A stretch of DNA of 64,000 nucleotides. Source: Ephydatia muelleri (Eukaryota; Porifera; Demospongiae; Spongillida; Spongillidae). Shown one piece after another: positions 25,801 through 35,700 of the stretch (the first letter of the stretch is position 1; every line of letters begins with the position of its first letter). A program made the translations under genes and the position numbers. The notes beneath the pieces were generated by a model. It was not told the DNA's origin, did not search any database, and saw only the letters and a program-made list of their open reading frames with translations. Where the stretch lies: contig JABACO010000003.1 in assembly GCA_013339895.1 (NCBI GenBank), positions 5,668,537-5,732,536 of the forward strand. Direction: 5' to 3'.

Positions 25801-26021
25801 TTGTGGTCACACCCCCAGTGTTCCGGATCCACGCGTGACGTTGGGTCCCTGGTTGACGCAGGTACACACCTACCCTGTGGGTACATGGAACAGCTTGTAA
25901 GGCTTAGTAGTTGTGGCCATACTCCTAGCTGGTCCAGTGTTCAGGATCCGCGCGTGACCTTCAGTCATTGGTTGGCACAGGTAGTACACATCTACCCTGT
26001 GGCTACTGGTACAGCTCACAA
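10870..26021. repeat. 173-bp tandem satellite array, about 87 monomers
   Basis: The same words recur every 173 bp, for example GGTTGGCGCAGGTACACACC, GAGTTGTGGTCACACC and TTTGCAACTCACAAGAATGG. About 15.0 kb gives about 87 copies. From about 14000 to 25890 monomers are nearly identical and differ mainly at one hotspot (CCGGATCCACGCG, CTGGATCTGCGCG, AGGATCCGCGCG, CTGGATCCGCGCG, CCAGATCCACGCG, CCTAATCCGCGCG) plus a few other sites. From 10870 to about 13900 single-base indels are frequent. The last monomer (25897-26021) is clearly diverged and is joined after a deletion of about 70 bp. Each monomer has the palindrome CACGCGTG and a stem GTACACAC/GTGGGTAC. Because 173 is not divisible by 3, the ORFs of about 127 aa spanning two monomers are not genes. 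Confidence 0.97.
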
Positions 26022-26163
26022 CAACTTTTATATTGTGTTTGCTTACGTTTACAAATGACTATTAAACGCGCGCTTATGACGCCCGCCGCTTGTGGAATGC
26101 TAAGCGTATTCATTTTTGAATGTGGTGCTGGGGAATGTGGTGCTAGCTTCCAAGCGGTTTTTA

Positions 26164-26326
26164 TTGTGCGGTTCGTTGCTATGGGACGGCAAACCAGGCC
26201 TAATTTCGTCGACGTGGCATTGCAGGGCGGCAAACGACAAATCAATTTGTGGCTGACCTGATACAAATAGAATCACCATGCAGAACTGTTCTGTATGCAT
26301 TTTGCCCGAGTGACTACCGCACAGCC
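26164..26326 (+). promoter_or_regulatory. Conserved 5' block upstream of copy 2 (promoter/5' UTR candidate)
   Basis: Bases 26164-26326 match 48290-48448 upstream of copy 3, with only a few substitutions and one 5-nt indel; sequence further upstream is unrelated. The block contains GCTATGGGACGGCAAACCAG and ends at the shared ATG. It may hold core promoter and 5' UTR, or simply mark the duplication edge. I see no clear TATA box. Confidence 0.4.
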
Positions 26327-29300
26327 ATGCAGCGATCTGGTCCGCAGACAATGAACTTTGTCCTCCAAATACTACTCCTAGCGGCGCTTGGAGGTTATGC
26401 GATTGTCAAGTCCGAGTATATTGCTCCGATTTCCATTTCCCCAGGGGATGGATTACAAAGCTACTTGTGTAACGGCTTGCTTCAATCGAATACGACTCTC
26501 GTATTAGGCGCCGGAGAACATCGCATATCTTCTGGACCGCTCGGCTGTTTCGTCTTTAGCGTAAGTAACGTTATGATACTTGGATCCAATAGTGGTGAAT
26601 CGATAATTCGTTGCCAAGGGGACAGACTGCGTATCACGTTTGAGTTTTTGCAAAATCTGACAATTGAGAAAGTAAATTTCGTTGGATGCAACGGATCCGG
26701 CCTATCTGCCATCTTATTCTTCCAGTTTGCGCATTACGTATCCCTTCGCCACTGCACGTTCCGGAGCAACAGTCCTGGGTACAGCGTGGCTGCCGAGTCC
26801 TCTGGAAATATCGACATCACGAACTGCATGTTCCAACAGCGCACCGAAATATCTGATGGAAACGGCGCTATACGACTGAGTGGCTCCACTAATGATACCA
26901 CTATCTCAGGCTCCACATTTCAGGGCAACACAATTAATAATGGTGCGTTAATATTGATAAGCGGCTCGAAAGGGAAAATGTATATCTCAAATTGCACATT
27001 CCGATACAACAGCATGGCTTCTTACTTAATAAGAATAACAGCAACACGTGAAATCATTGATATCACAAACTGTGCGTTTGAAAACAACGACGGAACGATT
27101 GATTCAGATGGTTCAATTATTTATATCACAGATGACACGTTTCGTTATAATAATGCGCCCATGTTGTTGGACACGACAGGATCAAGTGTTGATTTCACGA
27201 ACTGCACATTTGACAACAACTCTAACTCATGGCTATGGATTCAACCGAAAGGTCCAGTTAAGATCGCAGATAACACATTTCGTTATAATTATGCTCTGTG
27301 GTTTATGGTCACTTCAGAATCTGAGAAAAGTAACGGTGTCCAAGTAAATGATCCAACGACTGCTCTTAGCATCACAAAGTGCACTTTTCTGGGCAACAGT
27401 TTTAGGAATGGCTTACTGACACTAGAAGGTAGGATTGGTGACATGTACATGAATGGCTGCATATTCGAAGGTAACCATATTCAAGATAGTACGGTATTGT
27501 ATTATGGATTATTTGCCATTATCGTCAGTTTTTTAAATTTATCAGGCAGCCTTTACATTGCAGACACTAGATTCGAGACAACTACAGGCCACCACAAAAA
27601 CACTGTCACTATACAGCAAACACCTGATTCGATCTCCATCTCAAATAGTACGTTTACAGATGTCGCTCTTTATGTGACCACAAATTTCATTGATATGGAG
27701 ACGAGAAGCTACAAAACGTCAATTAATATAACAGATTGCACTTTTCAAAACGGCACTCTAGGTACGCAAACACTGGTTCTACTGCTGTGGAACCCGCTCA
27801 GCACCGTTTATATTTCACGTTGCACATTTCAAAAGAATAACTTTGGAGCGCTCGGGATAAACGAGTTCCTTCCAATCAATCTGACTGTCACCATTACAGA
27901 CTGTACATTTCTGAATAACAACGGTATATTTGGAGGAGCAGTGTTAATTATTTCGAAAGGAACATTTCTCATCGTCAACTCAACATTTGTCAATAACAGT
28001 GCAACGGTAGGAGCAGCTGTGATGATTACAAATGATCCAGGACCAGATGCTATCGCATCGAATGAGCTGTGCAAAATAACTTTGTTGGATGTAGTGATTC
28101 AAAATAACTCCTGCAATGGTCAAACTTTTGACGAAACTAGGGGAGGAGCCATATGGTTTAGTGGAGCCTTGGTGAACATAGGCGGAACTGCATACAAAGG
28201 AAGTCAGTTTATTTCCAATGGTCCCCAAGGGGCCATACAAGGAGTAGATGGCTATCTTAATTTCTGGGGTAAGGTCACATTCGCCAATAACTCAGGAGAG
28301 AATGGTGGGGCTATCAACCTTCTGAATGTGCAGCTTTCTTTTCTTGCCAATTGTGTTGTTTCATTTGTTTCAAACATAGCTTCTAGATTTGGAGGTGCTA
28401 TTTACAATGAAGGACGTAAAAGAAACAGCTTCTACATCAATGCTGGAATTCTTCGGAGTAGGAAATATTGTGCTATTTTTAAGAATAATGGCAGTGTTAC
28501 CTTTCAAGATAACCGTGCTCAACTGGCTGGCGATGCTATTTATGCAACACCTATTTATGACTGCTACTTGTATGACAGAAAAAAGTCCATTTTGGATACC
28601 TATCTAAATGAAACTAATGTGACATTGGATATGTATCCAAATGCATTTAAAGTGAAGATGGCTTCTAATAATTCCCAAATTGTTTCCACTCCAATAAAGG
28701 TGCATATCTGTCAATCCAGTGATCGAGATCCTTCCAATAACAGTGCACAACACAACCTGGACATGTACCCAGGTGGTACATTGCAACTGAATGTGACCAC
28801 AGAGGACTCCGCACATTTTCTTTCTCCAAGTGCTGTCTATGCACAAATCAAAGTAATTGGTACACAACAAATCAGACTTGGAGCCCAGCAGGATGTTCAG
28901 TGGGTAGGAAAAGAATGCACTACATTGGCATATCAGATCTTTGGTCCTGAAAGGACAACATTCAACCTCCTGCTGTCAAGCTATCCAGGGTATTCTCCCA
29001 CTGTCCTTAAGGTGCACCTTCAACCATGTGTAGCGGGATTAGAACTACATGTTTCATCAGATAGATGTGTCTGTTCAAACTTTCTCACCAATACTGGGCT
29101 ACTATGTGATACAGCTCTAGGAACAGTCATAAGAGGTGGAACTCGATGGATAGGTGTGTACACACATGAAAACAAATCCATTCCAGCTACTGCATATGTT
29201 TGTCCTTTGAAGTACTGCAAAAATATTACTCAAATCTCTCTAGTAAATCCTGAAGACTTGTGCAGTGGAGGACGCACTGGTATTATATGTGGTCATTGCT

Positions 29301-30643
29301 CTGATGGCTACAGTGTGGTCTTTGGGTCATCTGTGTGCCGGGTATGCTCGAATGTGTGGCTCATTACAATTCTCATGTATGCTGTACTTGGGGCCTTATT
29401 AGTGGCTGTGCTGTTTGCTCTAAATCTTACAGTAGCACAAGGAACCCTCTATGGACTCCTCTTCTATGCAAACATCATTCAAGTCAATCCCACCATATTT
29501 TTCAACCAATCAGTACTGAGTCCCTTACAGGTCCTGATATCTCTCCTCAACCTTGATCTTGGGTTTCCACTGTGTTTCTATGATGGTATGGATGACGCCG
29601 CCAAGGCAGGCCTTCAGTTTGTGTTCCCCACCTACCTCCTCTCTCTCACCATTACTGTCATTGTGATTTGTCACTACTGCCTTCGTAGAAATACTATGAA
29701 CAGAAACTGCTTTGACAGACTTAACTACCTGATTGGACAAAGAGCTGTGGGTGTTTTGTGTACACTCATCTATCTATCATATTCCAAACTGCTCAGAACC
29801 GTCATCGACGTCTTTACCTTCTCTACAATCAAGTATCAAGATGGTAACATGCGTGTCTGGTTCTATGATGGAAACATCAACTACTTGCATAAAGAACATG
29901 CAGGATTATTTATGGTGGCCATGGGGGTCTTTATCCTGTTTCTTATTCCCTATACACTTGCCCTCACCTTCATACCAGTCATTGAGCACTACAGTGAGCA
30001 CAACAGACTCTTCAACTATCTCCACAAGATGGCCAATCGGGTTAAGCCAATGAATGATGTCTACTTTGCTCCCTTCAGGGGAAAGTGGCGCTTTTGGCTT
30101 GGAGCACGACTGTGGCTTCTAATATTCTTGTACATAATAAGTCCATTCTACAGTTCTGATCAGCCAAAGCTGCTTCTCTTTATTCATGCAATCACGGTAA
30201 TGTTGTTCATTCTAATTCAGGCTCAAATAAATCCATTTGGAAATTCAATCCAGGAAACTCATAATTGCAGCACAATGGAATGCATTTTCAATAAGTTTTA
30301 TAACTGGTTAGATCTTACTTACTCACTGAACTATGCAACACTATCGCTTTCAGTGTTGTACATTTTATCCGAAAATTTGGATGCAAATCAGACAGTACAG
30401 AGGGACATGGCAGTTGGAATTTTGGTTTGTCTCTATGGTGTGCAGGTGATGGCCACAGTCTTGTACCATGTTGTTGTGATGATCCTCATGGTCTGCAATG
30501 TGCATGAAAGAATACAGAAAAAGATAAGAGATCTCTTCCTTCAAACACAACTCCAGTCCCAACCCATTGAAATGAATTATCGAACTGATGATGACAAAAC
30601 TACCAGCTGTGATTTAAGGGAACCATTATCTGAGCGGAAATAG
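26327..30643 (+). CDS. Pmp-like beta-helix/multi-pass membrane protein, copy 2 (intact)
   Basis: The single-exon ORF codes for 1438 aa from ATG 26327. An in-frame ATG at 26249 would add 26 residues, but it is absent from copy 3, and the MQRSG start is followed by a signal-peptide-like core (FVLQILLLAALGGYA). Residues about 60-900 are extracellular beta-helix rungs: repeated NCTFxxN/TFxxNN strands with Pmp-type GGA[IV] motifs (FGGAV, RGGAI, NGGAI, FGGAI) and many Asn-linked glycosylation sites. A Cys-rich stalk follows (CSGGRTGIICGHCSDGYS, then CRVCSN). After it come 8-10 hydrophobic helices and a tail of about 45 residues with KKIRDL and an acidic TDDDK cluster. The design indicates a plasma-membrane receptor, adhesin or channel-like protein; the ligand is unknown. 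The satellite array ends about 300 bp upstream. Confidence 0.85.
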   Translation: MQRSGPQTMNFVLQILLLAALGGYAIVKSEYIAPISISPGDGLQSYLCNGLLQSNTTLVLGAGEHRISSGPLGCFVFSVSNVMILGSNSGESIIRCQGDRLRITFEFLQNLTIEKVNFVGCNGSGLSAILFFQFAHYVSLRHCTFRSNSPGYSVAAESSGNIDITNCMFQQRTEISDGNGAIRLSGSTNDTTISGSTFQGNTINNGALILISGSKGKMYISNCTFRYNSMASYLIRITATREIIDITNCAFENNDGTIDSDGSIIYITDDTFRYNNAPMLLDTTGSSVDFTNCTFDNNSNSWLWIQPKGPVKIADNTFRYNYALWFMVTSESEKSNGVQVNDPTTALSITKCTFLGNSFRNGLLTLEGRIGDMYMNGCIFEGNHIQDSTVLYYGLFAIIVSFLNLSGSLYIADTRFETTTGHHKNTVTIQQTPDSISISNSTFTDVALYVTTNFIDMETRSYKTSINITDCTFQNGTLGTQTLVLLLWNPLSTVYISRCTFQKNNFGALGINEFLPINLTVTITDCTFLNNNGIFGGAVLIISKGTFLIVNSTFVNNSATVGAAVMITNDPGPDAIASNELCKITLLDVVIQNNSCNGQTFDETRGGAIWFSGALVNIGGTAYKGSQFISNGPQGAIQGVDGYLNFWGKVTFANNSGENGGAINLLNVQLSFLANCVVSFVSNIASRFGGAIYNEGRKRNSFYINAGILRSRKYCAIFKNNGSVTFQDNRAQLAGDAIYATPIYDCYLYDRKKSILDTYLNETNVTLDMYPNAFKVKMASNNSQIVSTPIKVHICQSSDRDPSNNSAQHNLDMYPGGTLQLNVTTEDSAHFLSPSAVYAQIKVIGTQQIRLGAQQDVQWVGKECTTLAYQIFGPERTTFNLLLSSYPGYSPTVLKVHLQPCVAGLELHVSSDRCVCSNFLTNTGLLCDTALGTVIRGGTRWIGVYTHENKSIPATAYVCPLKYCKNITQISLVNPEDLCSGGRTGIICGHCSDGYSVVFGSSVCRVCSNVWLITILMYAVLGALLVAVLFALNLTVAQGTLYGLLFYANIIQVNPTIFFNQSVLSPLQVLISLLNLDLGFPLCFYDGMDDAAKAGLQFVFPTYLLSLTITVIVICHYCLRRNTMNRNCFDRLNYLIGQRAVGVLCTLIYLSYSKLLRTVIDVFTFSTIKYQDGNMRVWFYDGNINYLHKEHAGLFMVAMGVFILFLIPYTLALTFIPVIEHYSEHNRLFNYLHKMANRVKPMNDVYFAPFRGKWRFWLGARLWLLIFLYIISPFYSSDQPKLLLFIHAITVMLFILIQAQINPFGNSIQETHNCSTMECIFNKFYNWLDLTYSLNYATLSLSVLYILSENLDANQTVQRDMAVGILVCLYGVQVMATVLYHVVVMILMVCNVHERIQKKIRDLFLQTQLQSQPIEMNYRTDDDKTTSCDLREPLSERK

Positions 30644-31862
30644 AGTTAGTTAATGTATGAGTTCTATTTGTATGAATGTTTTGGTAGGCAGAAAAACAGA
30701 AATGTGTTAATTGCAGGATCAGTAGAATGTCAATGATAAGTATTCTGTTTCCTTTTTCATCTGGGAAAATTAATACTTTTGTAAATGCAGTGTTCTTTGA
30801 TGCAGTCCGCCTTTATGAGGTCATCCTTACTTTTAGAGAGGATTGAAAAATATGGGTTAATTTTCTTATAATGAACCAACCTTCTTTGAGATTTTGCAAT
30901 GCATGTTATTAATATGCGTGAGTATACCCTAATCATGCATGACACCATACAGCTTGGCAGAATTTATGCTGTATGAAATGCAATTCTATCCTTCACATAA
31001 CTAGCATGTTGTTTGTTCTTCAATAATCTGAGTGTTTTCTGTGGTCTGCTACCAAATTGTCAAGCGCATACTGATACAGCAAAGAGATCTGATCTGCCAT
31101 AAGTAGTGCAAAGATCTATCCCTAGAATTTTTATCCCGAGGACCATTTTGTACACTGAAAGTTTTGGTCCCCACGGACCACTTATTTCGAGAAAAAAAAA
31201 GATACCTACTGAAAAATTTTGGTTCCACCACATACTATTCTGTATTATGTGCACACAAGAGTTTGATCCTTACCAGTAATTTGATGTCAAGTAGCAGCTT
31301 CACTTGCAACCAAAAACCACACATTTCAATACAATTGCTACATGCACTTCACATTTTCAAAGTGCTCACAAAGGGTGCATAGATAAAGAGATTCATTTGC
31401 ATGGCTATTCACAATATTTACTTGGAGCAAATCTCAGTAGTTTGTTACTTGTGCCAGAAGAACTATATACAATCGTTGTGGCAAGCAAATTGGCAAAGGA
31501 ATATATTTCAACTTGTGTTGCCCACACTTTCTGATGATCCACCTTTGTTCTTTACAAGTAGTTGTCCATTTTTTCTAATGCTTTAAAGTAGCAAGATAGC
31601 AAGGTAGGATCATGAACCATGTATGATGTGACTAGTACTCTGAGTTGTACATGATCCTTTGACTCCCAGACACTTCTTGCGCCACAGCTCTGAAAAAGGA
31701 ATTCCCATCACTATTAATGCGACCTTGTATGTTGGGAGCTTGGTCCACACCAATATCTAATGTTTTTTCATTGTGATCGCGATTCCCTTTTACTACCATG
31801 AGTCCTAAAACACTGCACATTCTTCTTTGCCAATCTCTGCACACTGGCAAGTACAGCACTGT
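30644..31862 (+). repeat. Duplicated 3' flank of copy 2
   Basis: Matches 2892 to about 4098 (copy 1 flank) with moderate divergence, and in its first 0.75 kb also the copy 3 flank. Homology stops abruptly after AGCACTGTA at 31862, where an inverted CGATCGA-rich unit begins. It carries the antisense OTU remnant. Confidence 0.85.
31420..31810 (-). pseudogene. OTU-like cysteine protease remnant (copy 2 flank)
   Basis: Minus-strand reading gives DIGVDQAPNIQGRINSDG then NSFFRAVAQEVSGSQ, then a frameshift into HVQLRVLVTSYMVHDPTLL and later WATQVEIYSFANLLATT. These resemble the OTU nucleophile loop, central helices and C-terminal part. The Cys of DGNC is Ser here as well, so the change predates the duplication of the flank. 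Non-coding today; probably derived from a mobile element. Confidence 0.55.
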
Positions 31863-32088
31863 AGATGTGACCACGATCGCGTTCGATCGAAGTGAAAAAG
31901 CGATCGATCGAAGATGATCGACGTCATTATTGCAATGATTGTTTTCCATCGATTGAGGTTTGCTGTCAAATAGAAACGACGAATTTTGACCTAAACGGCG
32001 TTCCATATGATCGGTTAGAAAATTACGTCGATCTAAAAAATTACAGATGTGATCAATTTTGATCCAAACGGCGTTTCATAGTTTTTAT
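31863..32088. repeat. Two inverted TATGGAACGCCGTTT-type units
   Basis: Bases 31863-32010 are the reverse complement of 5575-5722. Bases 32011-32088 are nearly the reverse complement of the start of the 54525 element (TATGAAACGCCGTTTGGATC head, then GATCACATCTGTAATTTT). Both known unit types therefore sit head to tail here, wedged between the copy 2 flank and the pseudogene copy at 32089. Confidence 0.75.
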
Positions 32089-33098
32089 ATTTCAAAAGGA
32101 ACATTTCTCATCGTTAACTCCACATTTGTCAATAACAGAGCAACGATAGGAGCAGCTATGATGGTTGGAAATAATCCAGGCATCAATGCAATCGCAACGA
32201 TTGAGCTGTGTAAATAACATTGTTGGATGTAGTGATTCAAAATAACTCCTGTAATGGTGAAGAGTATGACAAAACAAGAGGAGGAGCCATATTATTTAAT
32301 GGAGCCATGGTGACCATATGTGGAACTGTACGCAGGGGAAGTAAATTCATATCTAATGGTCAATCCAAGGAGTAGATGGCTATCTTGAGCTCGGGGGTAC
32401 TATCATATTTGCCAATAACTCCGGAGAGAATGGTGGTGCCATCAACCTTCTAAATGTGAGGCTATTTTTTTCTTTTGGATAGTTTTATTTTCTTTTGTTG
32501 CAAAAAGAGCATCTAGATTTGGCGGTGCTATCTACACAGAAGGATACCAGATAAGAATCACTATCTATAGTGCATTTCAAATGAATCAAAAAAATTAAAA
32601 ATTATTGTGCTATTTTTAAGAATAATGGCAGTGTTACCTTTCAAGATAACCGTGCTCAACTGGCTGGCGATGCTATTTATGCAACACCTATTTATGATTG
32701 CTACTTGTATGGTAGTTCCATTGTCGATTCATATGTTTCCTACATATTTGATGTGGTTTATAATAGTTCCCAAATTGTTTCTTCTCCAATAGATGTGCAA
32801 TTCGTTGATCAAACTCTTTCCAACTACGGTGCACAACACAGTCAGAACATGTACCCTGGTGGTACATTACAAATGTCTGTGACCACAATGGATAGTGGAA
32901 AGATTCTATCTCCAAGTGCAGTCTATGCACAAATCAAAGTAATTGGCGAACAAAGTGCACAAATCATCACACTTGGAGTCCAGCAGGATGTTCAGTGGGT
33001 AGGAAAAGAATGCACTATACTGAACAATCAGATCAGTGGACCCCACATGAGTTCATTCAATCTACTGTTGTCAAGCTATCCAGGATAGGTGTGTACAT
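32089..33098 (+). pseudogene. Pmp-like family pseudogene, copy 4 (internal fragment)
   Basis: Corresponds to about 27952-29165 of copy 2: the late beta-helix and pre-stalk region, starting TTTCAAAAGGAACATTTCTC and ending in GGATAGGTGTGTACA. It is diverged and broken by frameshifts and stops (for example TGTAAATAACATTG near 32208), and about 160 bp is missing where CAAGCTATCCAGG joins ATAGGTGTGTACA. Start, signal peptide and membrane region are absent. Its last 384 nt (32705-33088) remain open and similar to the family. A stretch of about 95 bp (32603-32698) is identical to copy 2. Confidence 0.85.
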
Positions 33099-33502
33099 TT
33101 GTAGCGCCCGCAATGTAGCGCCCGCGCCACGAGTTAACCAAGAATACGATAGCTTGAGAAATCAGACTCTCTTACATGCGCAAGGCATACACTTAAATAC
33201 AAAAGAATTAATTAGTCACATACAGACAGTCAAAGTTCACATATGACGCACTGGAGCCAATTGTAGTTCCGATCAGGTGAGTAGGAAGGTTGCAGACATC
33301 TGTCCCAGAACGTTACAGTGAGAAGAAATGAGTGGATTCTGGATAATGATACAACTGCCACTGTTAATTCATCACCGTTTTACAATTCTTCGCGATTAGT
33401 TGAGGTAAGAAATTTTATATATATACATGCATAATGTAACTATTACTATGCATTTATTACACTCTTAGGTTCAATAAACACACACACACACACACACAAA
33501 GA
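33099..33502. other. Spacer, nothing firmly recognised
   Basis: Starts with two direct copies of TGTAGCGCCCGC, which resembles an LTR start, but no partner LTR or target duplication is visible. A short CA tract lies at 33478-33498. Confidence 0.3.
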
Positions 33503-33770
33503 TTAGTAGTCCATTGCATCGACCTGCATGTCTGCCACCTGCAAGGATCTAGCAAGGATAGCCCTGGCGTTTGCTCTCACAAGCACAATGCTCAGTCTGC
33601 CATATAGATCCCCCAAGGCTTGGGATTTGCTACAGTTTGTGAGGATGGCTTCGCGCATGGCTATGCAGGAGAAAGCATTGCATGCCTCTTCACACCAGGC
33701 TCCATATGTTTCCACTGCTAGTGGAATGCACTGCCAACCAAGCTATAGTATTATTGTTTTTAATAATAAT
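33503..33770 (-). pseudogene. Retroelement-type ORF 3' end remnant
   Basis: Minus-strand translation reads WQCIPLAVETYGAWCEEACN, then AFSCIAMREAI, then CSKSQALGDLYGRLSIVLVR and ANARAILAR, ending at a stop near 33503. From memory this pattern (PL.VE.YG.W..EA...L..LA........SK......YGRL...LVRANA.A.L.R) is a common C-terminal end of retroelement-associated ORFs in sponge and cnidarian genomes. No reverse transcriptase is visible nearby, so it is a short fragment. The exact element type is not determined. Confidence 0.4.
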
Positions 33771-34277
33771 TTTATGTGGGTGATTATCCAATATAACCAG
33801 TTTTCTGCTTCATTTTTCTAGTTCTTCAATTGTTTTCTGCGAGTACATGTCATAGTGTGCTCTAAAAAAAGACTGCTATTAATCATTGAAAATTGGAATG
33901 TCTATCATAGAGTTAATTTTTTAGGCATACATTTCAACACAAGTGTTGTCAGTTTTGCTAGTTCCGAAATTAGCAACTATTAACACAAGCCCAGTTTTGT
34001 TGTCTAATATTCATTTTCTTTATGCATGATATGCCGGCATAATTTCACAGAAGAATTTCAGCATTGCTGTTACACATCTGTAATGATAATAGTGAGTTAA
34101 CATCATTAGGAATAGGTAAAACACCTTGATTATAAAGTGCTCCTGAAGGCAACTGTTCCCAAAAGTGACATTGGTTTTTAACATGCTGCATGAAGAAGAC
34201 TTACTTAAAAAGCATTTTGCAAGTCACAATTAAAATATTCTGTACCATCCAAGAAATTTTTTTTTTAGAGGATTATA
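33771..34277. other. Spacer, nothing recognised
   Basis: AT-rich DNA without supported ORFs, up to the CTGG target duplication of the Ginger-type element. Confidence 0.4.
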
Positions 34278-34625
34278 CTGGTGTAAGAGCGTTTTAGGGA
34301 CCCCAGCTTTTCAGGGACCCCACACTATCCCTAAAACGCTAGCGTTTTGTGGTCCTCCAAAGGCCCTATATTACTAGGGATTAAGGTACACTTCTAGAGT
34401 TTTAGGGACTCCATAGGTAAGGCATGGTATACTGGAACAGCGGTAACAAATTGTGAGCATACGTCACACCTCTATTATATCAACATGATTTACACACGCG
34501 TTGAAGTGTGAAATGGACGAATATACAAACGACAGTTGCCCATGCGAGAAGTATCCATTCAAAGAGCTATTTATTTTCCTTTAGAGGAGTGTATTCTGAG
34601 ATAAGCAGTAAAAACATGGATTGAG

Positions 34626-35700
34626 AAGGAGAAGATTTTGTTACTGATGCTGGAAGGCTATTTTATGTGGGTGGAAGCAGAAAAGAGAAGACTCACTTAT
34701 TTGTTGAAAACGTCAAAGAAAGAAGACGAATAATTAGCAGTATTCATGATTTGGCTCATCTTGGAAGGGACAAAACTTTGTCTGAAATAATGGAACGATA
34801 CTACTGGCCAGATATGCATAATTAAGTGTGTGCAAGCGGTTGAATCAATTTAATATTAAATTTAACACTTGTTTTGTTGTAATGCTATAGGTAAGAACTT
34901 GTGACCCTTGTCACAGGAGAAATGGAACAAAGCTTCGGAAGCAACATGCACCACTGCATTATGCTTGGTATCAAGTAGGTATTGATTTAGTGTGTCTTTT
35001 ACCCAAGACTTCCAGAGGTCACAAGTACATAATGACAATCACTGATTATTACACAAAATGGGCTGAAGCATTTCATCTGAAAGATTAAACACTTTCATCA
35101 GTTGCTGATATTCTGTTTTCTGTAAGTTAACTGATTATACTATTTTTAATTTTGTAACAGGCATGAGGAATGTTTATACATGATATTTGTCACCATGGTT
35201 GTCCTGCAATATTTGTATCTGATCAAGGAAGGGGAATTTGTGAATGCATTATCACAAGGTCTTTTAACAAAAACCAAAGTGGAGCACACTACCAGTACCT
35301 ATCATTCTCAGGTACATAAATGTGCTTTGTATTTGATTACATTTCATGCTTAATTAAATATTGCTTGTATTTTCTTAACAGTCTAATGGATTAACTGAAA
35401 GATTTAATCAGCTGCTGTGTCAGTCACTGGTTAAATTAATAAATAAAGATCACAATGACTGGGATGAATCAATTCTCTTTGGTTATCTAGTCACCAAGCA
35501 GAGAAATACAGGCTTCTCACCATTTTTCATGGCATATAACAGGAAAGCTCGTCTTCCAGTTAATTTTAGCATATCTCCAATTTGTCATGACAATGATGAC
35601 AACATTAATTCAGTACACAACTTTGTAAAAGAAATGATGCAAGTTCGTGATGATCTGAAACCACAAGCAGTAAGGAACATTTAAAAATGCACAAGAAAGT
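34626..35700 (+). pseudogene. GIN/Ginger-type integrase-like transposase, disrupted
   Basis: Exons are separated by short GT-AG introns (for example 34829-34890, about 35120-35160, 35312-35382). Visible parts: HHCC zinc finger (HDLAHLGRDKT ... YYWPDM, then VRTCDPCHRR), first catalytic Asp in VGIDLVCLLP (near 34984), second in FVSDQG (near 35221), and Glu in NGLTERFNQ (GAA at 35397). A GFSPFFMAYNRKARLP segment follows. All three DDE residues survive, but stops and frame changes (for example after FHLKD and at the MRNVYT segment) prevent a full protein. The family is related to Ty3/gypsy integrases but moves as a DNA transposon. Confidence 0.75.

Noticed and set aside
10870..25900. Dozens of ORFs of 60-430 codons on + and - strands within the tandem array
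   Set aside because: They are the same 173-bp monomer read across two or more units; the period is not a multiple of 3, so every frame cycles. No codon bias or start context supports a gene.
10870..26021. Possible CRISPR array or tRNA/rRNA cluster
   Set aside because: Monomers are contiguous without variable spacers, the host looks eukaryotic, and the box-A-like TGGCGCAGG has no matching box B.
26249..26326. Upstream in-frame ATG extending copy 2 by 26 codons
   Set aside because: Not present in copy 3, and it would place a polar stretch before the signal peptide; the shared ATG at 26327 is preferred.
33099..33330. TGTAGCGCCCGC start suggesting a solo LTR
   Set aside because: No matching CA end with target duplication and no second copy in the window.
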